Assembly: GCF_018294505.1 (NCBI RefSeq)
Contig: NC_057814.1
Span: forward strand, 298,141,072 to 298,205,071
Reading direction: 5' to 3'
Source: Triticum aestivum
Taxonomy: Eukaryota > Streptophyta > Magnoliopsida > Poales > Poaceae
DNA length: 64,000 nucleotides
The notes beneath the pieces are model-generated. The model saw only the letters and a program-made list of their open reading frames with translations, was not told the origin of the DNA and searched no databases. Made by a program: the position numbers and the translations under genes. The first letter of the stretch is position 1. Every line of letters begins with the position of its first letter. Below are positions 59,801-64,000 of the stretch, in pieces.

Positions 59801-60671
59801 TAGTGCATCAAGGAGAACATTACAAGCGGAGTGCTAAATGTCTCTCGGTCGATCATCCAGATTTGCTTCTTTGGCATTGCTAAGCAAAAATCTGAGAAAG
59901 TGATGTCCTCCTTTGCACCTGCATCCTCCATCACCGTTCATCATGGTAGTATGATGTGTTGCCAGGATCCTCAGCACGGATGTTGGTAAAACCTTGATGA
60001 ACATGGAAATGCTCAAGTTCTTGAAAGCACGCTCAGTCACTAGGTTATATCCTTGGTATCAACTAGAATGTGCCTTCCATTTGCCGATTTGTTCTATAAC
60101 CATAGTTTCCTTTCCAAATTGAGTGTGCTATTCTTTTGAATTCTTTCAAACGATCATTTGTAAATTGCCTTACGCTGGTATAAAGAGTTTCAATGATCTT
60201 TGTATCAAAAGTAATTCTTTCTGCCACTTAAGGGATATTTCTATGAGCCACCTTCCCTAAGGTGCCACGTTATGGAATCATGGCAATTAACTCCTCGCTG
60301 CTTTGGAACCCATGCACCATATTATCTAAGCGTGGGATTTTTGCCACCAAATCAAATCTCATCGTTTGTTCTTCCATCCCTCTCGATGTGTTTTGTGTCT
60401 CAACTCGAGATGTTTCAACATCTCATTCCGCGAGTTGATCTTGTATAGCTCGATCTTCGAGAAGATCAATCCTGTAGAGTTTCCCTCTCTTCCATCATCA
60501 TAGTTGGATGAAGCTCTCGAAAGAAAAGATGTCAAGATCAAGATGATGCAATGAATCAACATCTTCGAGAAGAACAATTGGATCGTGAAGATTATGTTAC
60601 TTTGCGTTCCCCTTTCATCTTACCTCACGTCTTGAATCTCGGGAGGAGATTCTTGTTTAGTAGGGGTTAGT
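56881..60671 (+). pseudogene. E7 internal region: primer site and decayed pol
   Basis: A primer site TTGGTATTAGAGCC lies at about 56884-56897. No gag is recognised in the next 1.5 kb. Pol relics are visible in scattered frames: VPNIFSDVLPG (protease/RT linker) near 58471, VGQAKQQLGELEDK near 58600, and FDLSMGYRQIKSG (RT 'DL..GYHQI') near 58757. AHVLELAIVVH (RNase H 'THDLELA') lies near 59410. Frames are broken everywhere. The region aligns with the E1 internal region, so the decay predates at least one of the two insertions. Confidence 0.7.
60636..60650 (+). repeat. Inverted repeat 21 bp before the E7 3' LTR
   Basis: ATCTCG-GGA-GGAGAT matches the E1 and E4 repeat except for one C-to-G change, which breaks one pair. 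Confidence 0.65.
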
Positions 60672-63600
60672 TGTCACATCCCTAGCTTCTGGTAATGCAC
60701 TAGGCTAGCCTCATGTGTGCATCATGTTTGAATTTTGCAGAAAATTGAAATGGGGATTGCCTAAACCCTAGCATCAAAGGAATTCACTAGGTTCAACTAA
60801 AATATTCTCGGTGTTTCCAAATGGCTTTTAAAAAATGTTCATCATTTATGGAAAAATGTTGGAAACAATAACCAGAGGTGTTGCACATTTTTCCATGACA
60901 TATTTGGGCTCTGAATTAAATCATATAGTATTTGCATTTGGGCATTTAAATGCTATTAAATAATTTAAATGCTCAAATAATCGTAAACTAAAATGTTTAC
61001 TGTTGGATATATTCTAAACAGTAGCCCTGATTAGTTTCATGATTTTTGGAAATGCCCTGGCATTTTTAATAAAGCCCAGAACACAATTACAGAATTAGAA
61101 AACAGAAATAAAAGAAAAAGGACAGAAACCTACCCGCACCTACCTGGCCTGCTCCTGTAGCAGCCCAACTGGGCGAAGCCGGCCCAGCCCACTTGCCTCC
61201 CCCCCGTCGTCTTCCTCGCGACAGAAGGACGCCGGGCGTGTGGCCACCGTGCGCCGGCACGCGCCCGTGCCACATCCACCTTGCCTGCGTGCCCCCTCGG
61301 CGGCCTGGAGGACCCTGGAGTCGCCACGCAGCCCCCGACCGCTCTCTCACTCTCCATCAGCTTCCTTCCCCTTCTCTGCTCTCTCCCCACCTCACACCCA
61401 AACGCGTCAGAGAGCGCCGCCGTGCACCGCCGCGGCCACAGCCACCCCCTCGCCCCTCCGACGTGCCCATGAGCTCCGTGCCGTCGTCCTCGTCACCTCT
61501 ACTGAGCCAAGCAAGCCGGGAAGCACTGCAGTGACGCCATCATCATCATCTACACCGACGGGCGCCCGAGATCGCCGTCGTCAATCCGTCGCCTCCGACG
61601 CTTCCCCGAGCACGTTGACCTTCTCTACCGCATCCCTGTGAGCTCCTACACCTCCTCCCGTGGCCGCCCCCTCTGTTCCCGTCCTCTAACAGCAGCCCCG
61701 CCATGGCCGGGCACTCGCCTCCGCCGCCACGAAGCTCGCTGTTGCTAGTCACTCCTGCTAACCAAGCCAAGCACTTGGACGAGCTCCTGACGTCTCGTAG
61801 ATCTTACCCAGCGCTCCAGTTCGCTCGCCCGCAAGCCGTAGCACCTCGCCGAGCACAGCCGAGTTCCGGCCACCGCGAATGTGCTCCCCGCCGTCAGCTC
61901 CGGTGCCCCCATGACTAACCACTGGTACCAACGGACGCGGCACACTCCCAGCCTTCGAAAGCACCTTTCCGCGCGTCGATCCGACGCCACACGATGATTC
62001 CCGAAGCCCTCCGCCCTGGCTTTTGGTCACCGGTGGCTAACTGCCGGTGGGTTTGACCCAAACCCACCGGGTTTGACCTCCTCTGAGCCAATGACACGTG
62101 GGCCCCGCCCTATTTTAATTTTAGGTTAGTCAAAATATTAGTGCTAATTACCCTGTTAACCAGATGAGACACTGACATGTGGGCCCCGGTGTTAGGTTTG
62201 ACCTGGACCGGCCCCTGTTGACCTGCTGATGTCAGCATGATGTCATGCTGACGCAGTATTACAATTTCTGCATTTATTTTTAATCAGGAAATTCCAAAAA
62301 ATGCCCTAAACTTCTAAAATTCATAGAAAATAAACCGTAACTCCAAATGAAAATATTTATATATGATAAATGATCAGAAAAATCCAATCTATCCATCTGT
62401 ACCATTTTCATGCATGTTAGAACAACTTATGGCTGCTGTTTAGGCCAAATCATGTAAATGGCATTTAAACCCTCACATATGGAGTTTGAATTTGAACCTA
62501 AGGTTCTAACCAACTCCATTTAATATTTTGCTAGTTGCATTAGCTCAAAACACATTCATATTGCCATGTCATAGCATGCATCATATTGTGCATTGCATTG
62601 ATCGTGTTTCTTCTCTGTTTGCCGGTGTTGTCCCCTCTTAGTAGACGTTGCTTCGACGATGCGATCGATGACACCGATGAAGAGCTATACTATCTTCGGA
62701 AGTGTCAGGCAAGCAAAACCCCCTTGCTCATTCCGATACAATCCCACTCTCTCGCTCCTGCCCTCTTTTACTGCATTAGGACAACAACGATTCATCTGTT
62801 ACTTGCTGCGGTAGCTGAACCCCTTTATCCTCTGCATGACCTGTCATTGCCACAGTAAATAGATGAAACCCACTAGCATGAGTAGGAGTTGTTTGAGCCC
62901 TGATGTGCCTACTCATTCATGCTTGTTTGTCATGCCTGCTATTGCTTAGAGTTGTGTCAGGTCTGATTCATCGGGAATGAATTGGAAAGTGGTGAACATG
63001 TCCTACTATGTGAGAGCTAAGGGTGTGAACACGATTTGGTAAAGGTAGCGGTGAGAGGCCATGTAGGACTACATGGTGGGTTGTCTCATTGAAACCGTCC
63101 TCAGGAACTGAGTTCTGTGTTTGTGATCCATGAACAGTTACTACCACACATTGGGTTCCGGTAACTCGACCCCTCTCGGCTCATTAACCGCCTCGATCTC
63201 TGTCCAGGAGTTGCAACTAGTTTCTGGTGTTTGTAGGTTGTGTTAGTAGTCTACCAAGTGGTACCCGGTACAGGTGGGCTTGGGACAGACTAGGCACCGT
63301 GGCACGGTGTACCAAGCGTAGATCCATCCGTCGAGGTGGGCTTGGGAACCCTGTTCACATCGTTTGGGGCCGTGAGCGACACCCCGGCCGGATCTCCTTG
63401 CGGATGGAACCCGAATAGGCGATAAACCTGGACTAGAGACTTGTGTGGTTAGTCAGGTCGTGGCCGACTCCCTCGCCAGGCTTCCGCTTGAAGGTTGCCG
63501 AGGTACACGACGTGTACATGGTGGTAAGTGGCGAGAGCGTGTGTGACGAAGTACACCCCTGCAGGGTTAACATCATCTATTCGAATAGCCGTGTCCGTGG

Positions 63601-64000
63601 TAAAGGACTTCTGGGTTACCTGTACAGTTCATAGACAAGTGAAAGTGGATACTCTAAAATGCGCAAGATAAGCGTGAGTGCTATGGATAGCATTCTCGTA
63701 GGGAGACGGGAGCGGATCCATAGTGGAGTATTGATATGGTGAATATGTGGACTCGTGTGCGCCACCTCAAAAGAGTTGCTTGCTGTCGTAGTTCAGGTTA
63801 GCCACTGAGTCAAAGCTGGCTTGCTGCAGTTAAACTCCACCACCCCTTTTGTTGATACCGATGCATATGTAGATAGTTCTGATGTAAGTCTTGCTGGGTA
63901 CATTTGTACTCACGTTTGCTTATTTTATGTTTTGCAGAGAGACGTCAGTCTCGCTAGTAGTTCCGTGTGGACTTCGACGTTTAGCTTGATACCTCAGCTA
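60672..64000 (+). repeat. E7 3' LTR (partial at window end)
   Basis: It begins TGTCACATCCCTAGC after TAGTAGGGGTTAG. It follows the 5' LTR closely, with about 18 extra bases near 60957 (ATTAAATAATTTAAATGCTC region). About 800 bp is expected beyond the window. Confidence 0.9.

Larger units (their letters stand above)
52755..64000 (+). mobile_element. E7, long-LTR Gypsy element, non-autonomous (3' end outside window)
   Basis: The 5' LTR is 4126 bp, the internal region about 3.8 kb, and the 3' LTR starts at 60672 and is cut by the window end. It is inserted in the antisense E3 LTR. The left target site would be CTGGC (52750-52754). The internal region is shorter than one LTR and carries only decayed pol with no recognisable gag. 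Confidence 0.85.

Noticed and set aside
1..64000. CRISPR arrays, bacterial operons, rRNA or tRNA genes
   Set aside because: No regularly spaced direct repeats of the right size and no rRNA or tRNA gene structure were seen. The content is plant retrotransposons.

Overview
The window is intergenic heterochromatin from a large grass genome, most likely a Triticeae species (wheat, Aegilops, barley or rye). I found no ordinary host gene. Almost every base belongs to nested LTR retrotransposons. One is a Copia element whose LTR I recognise as the Angela/BARE1/WIS type, which points to Triticeae. Family names of the Gypsy elements are left open, and elements are labelled E1 to E7.

Layout from left to right. 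E1 (1-6251) is the 3' half of a decayed Gypsy element with a 3.6 kb LTR. It sits in E2 (6252-7715), the 3' end of a Tat-like Gypsy element. E2 in turn sits in a Tat-like family, E3, whose rearranged pieces occupy 7716-13806 and 48941-52754. E3 shows two LTRs joined head to tail, pol pieces in both orientations, and one LTR with a polypurine tract on one side and a primer binding site on the other. E4 (13807-48940, target duplication GTTGG) is a chromodomain-bearing Gypsy element inserted in an E3 LTR. Two younger insertions split E4. E5 is the Angela-type Copia element (23209-31860, duplication GTAAG) in the integrase region. E6 is a 13 kb Tat-like element on the minus strand (35050-48022, duplication GCTTT) in the 3' LTR. 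E7 (52755 to the window end) is a second long-LTR Gypsy element related to E1, inserted in an antisense E3 LTR.

The most interesting content is a set of antisense genes carried by the three Tat-like families next to their 3' LTRs. In E6 this gene (36669-40029) has its own TATA box, a 5' UTR intron and seven coding introns. All are GT-AG with matching phases, and they run opposite to gag-pol. E2 carries a related but truncated gene. E3 carries a different one whose product resembles a B3 DNA-binding domain. In each case a TATA-like box lies upstream of the likely start codon.

No polyprotein here is intact. The breaks are in-frame stops, one-base frameshifts in homopolymers, and nested insertions. 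Hand comparison of LTR pairs gives about 2.3% (E6), 2.4% (E5) and 2-3% (E4, partial comparison). These values suggest insertion within roughly the last one to two million years at commonly used grass LTR rates.
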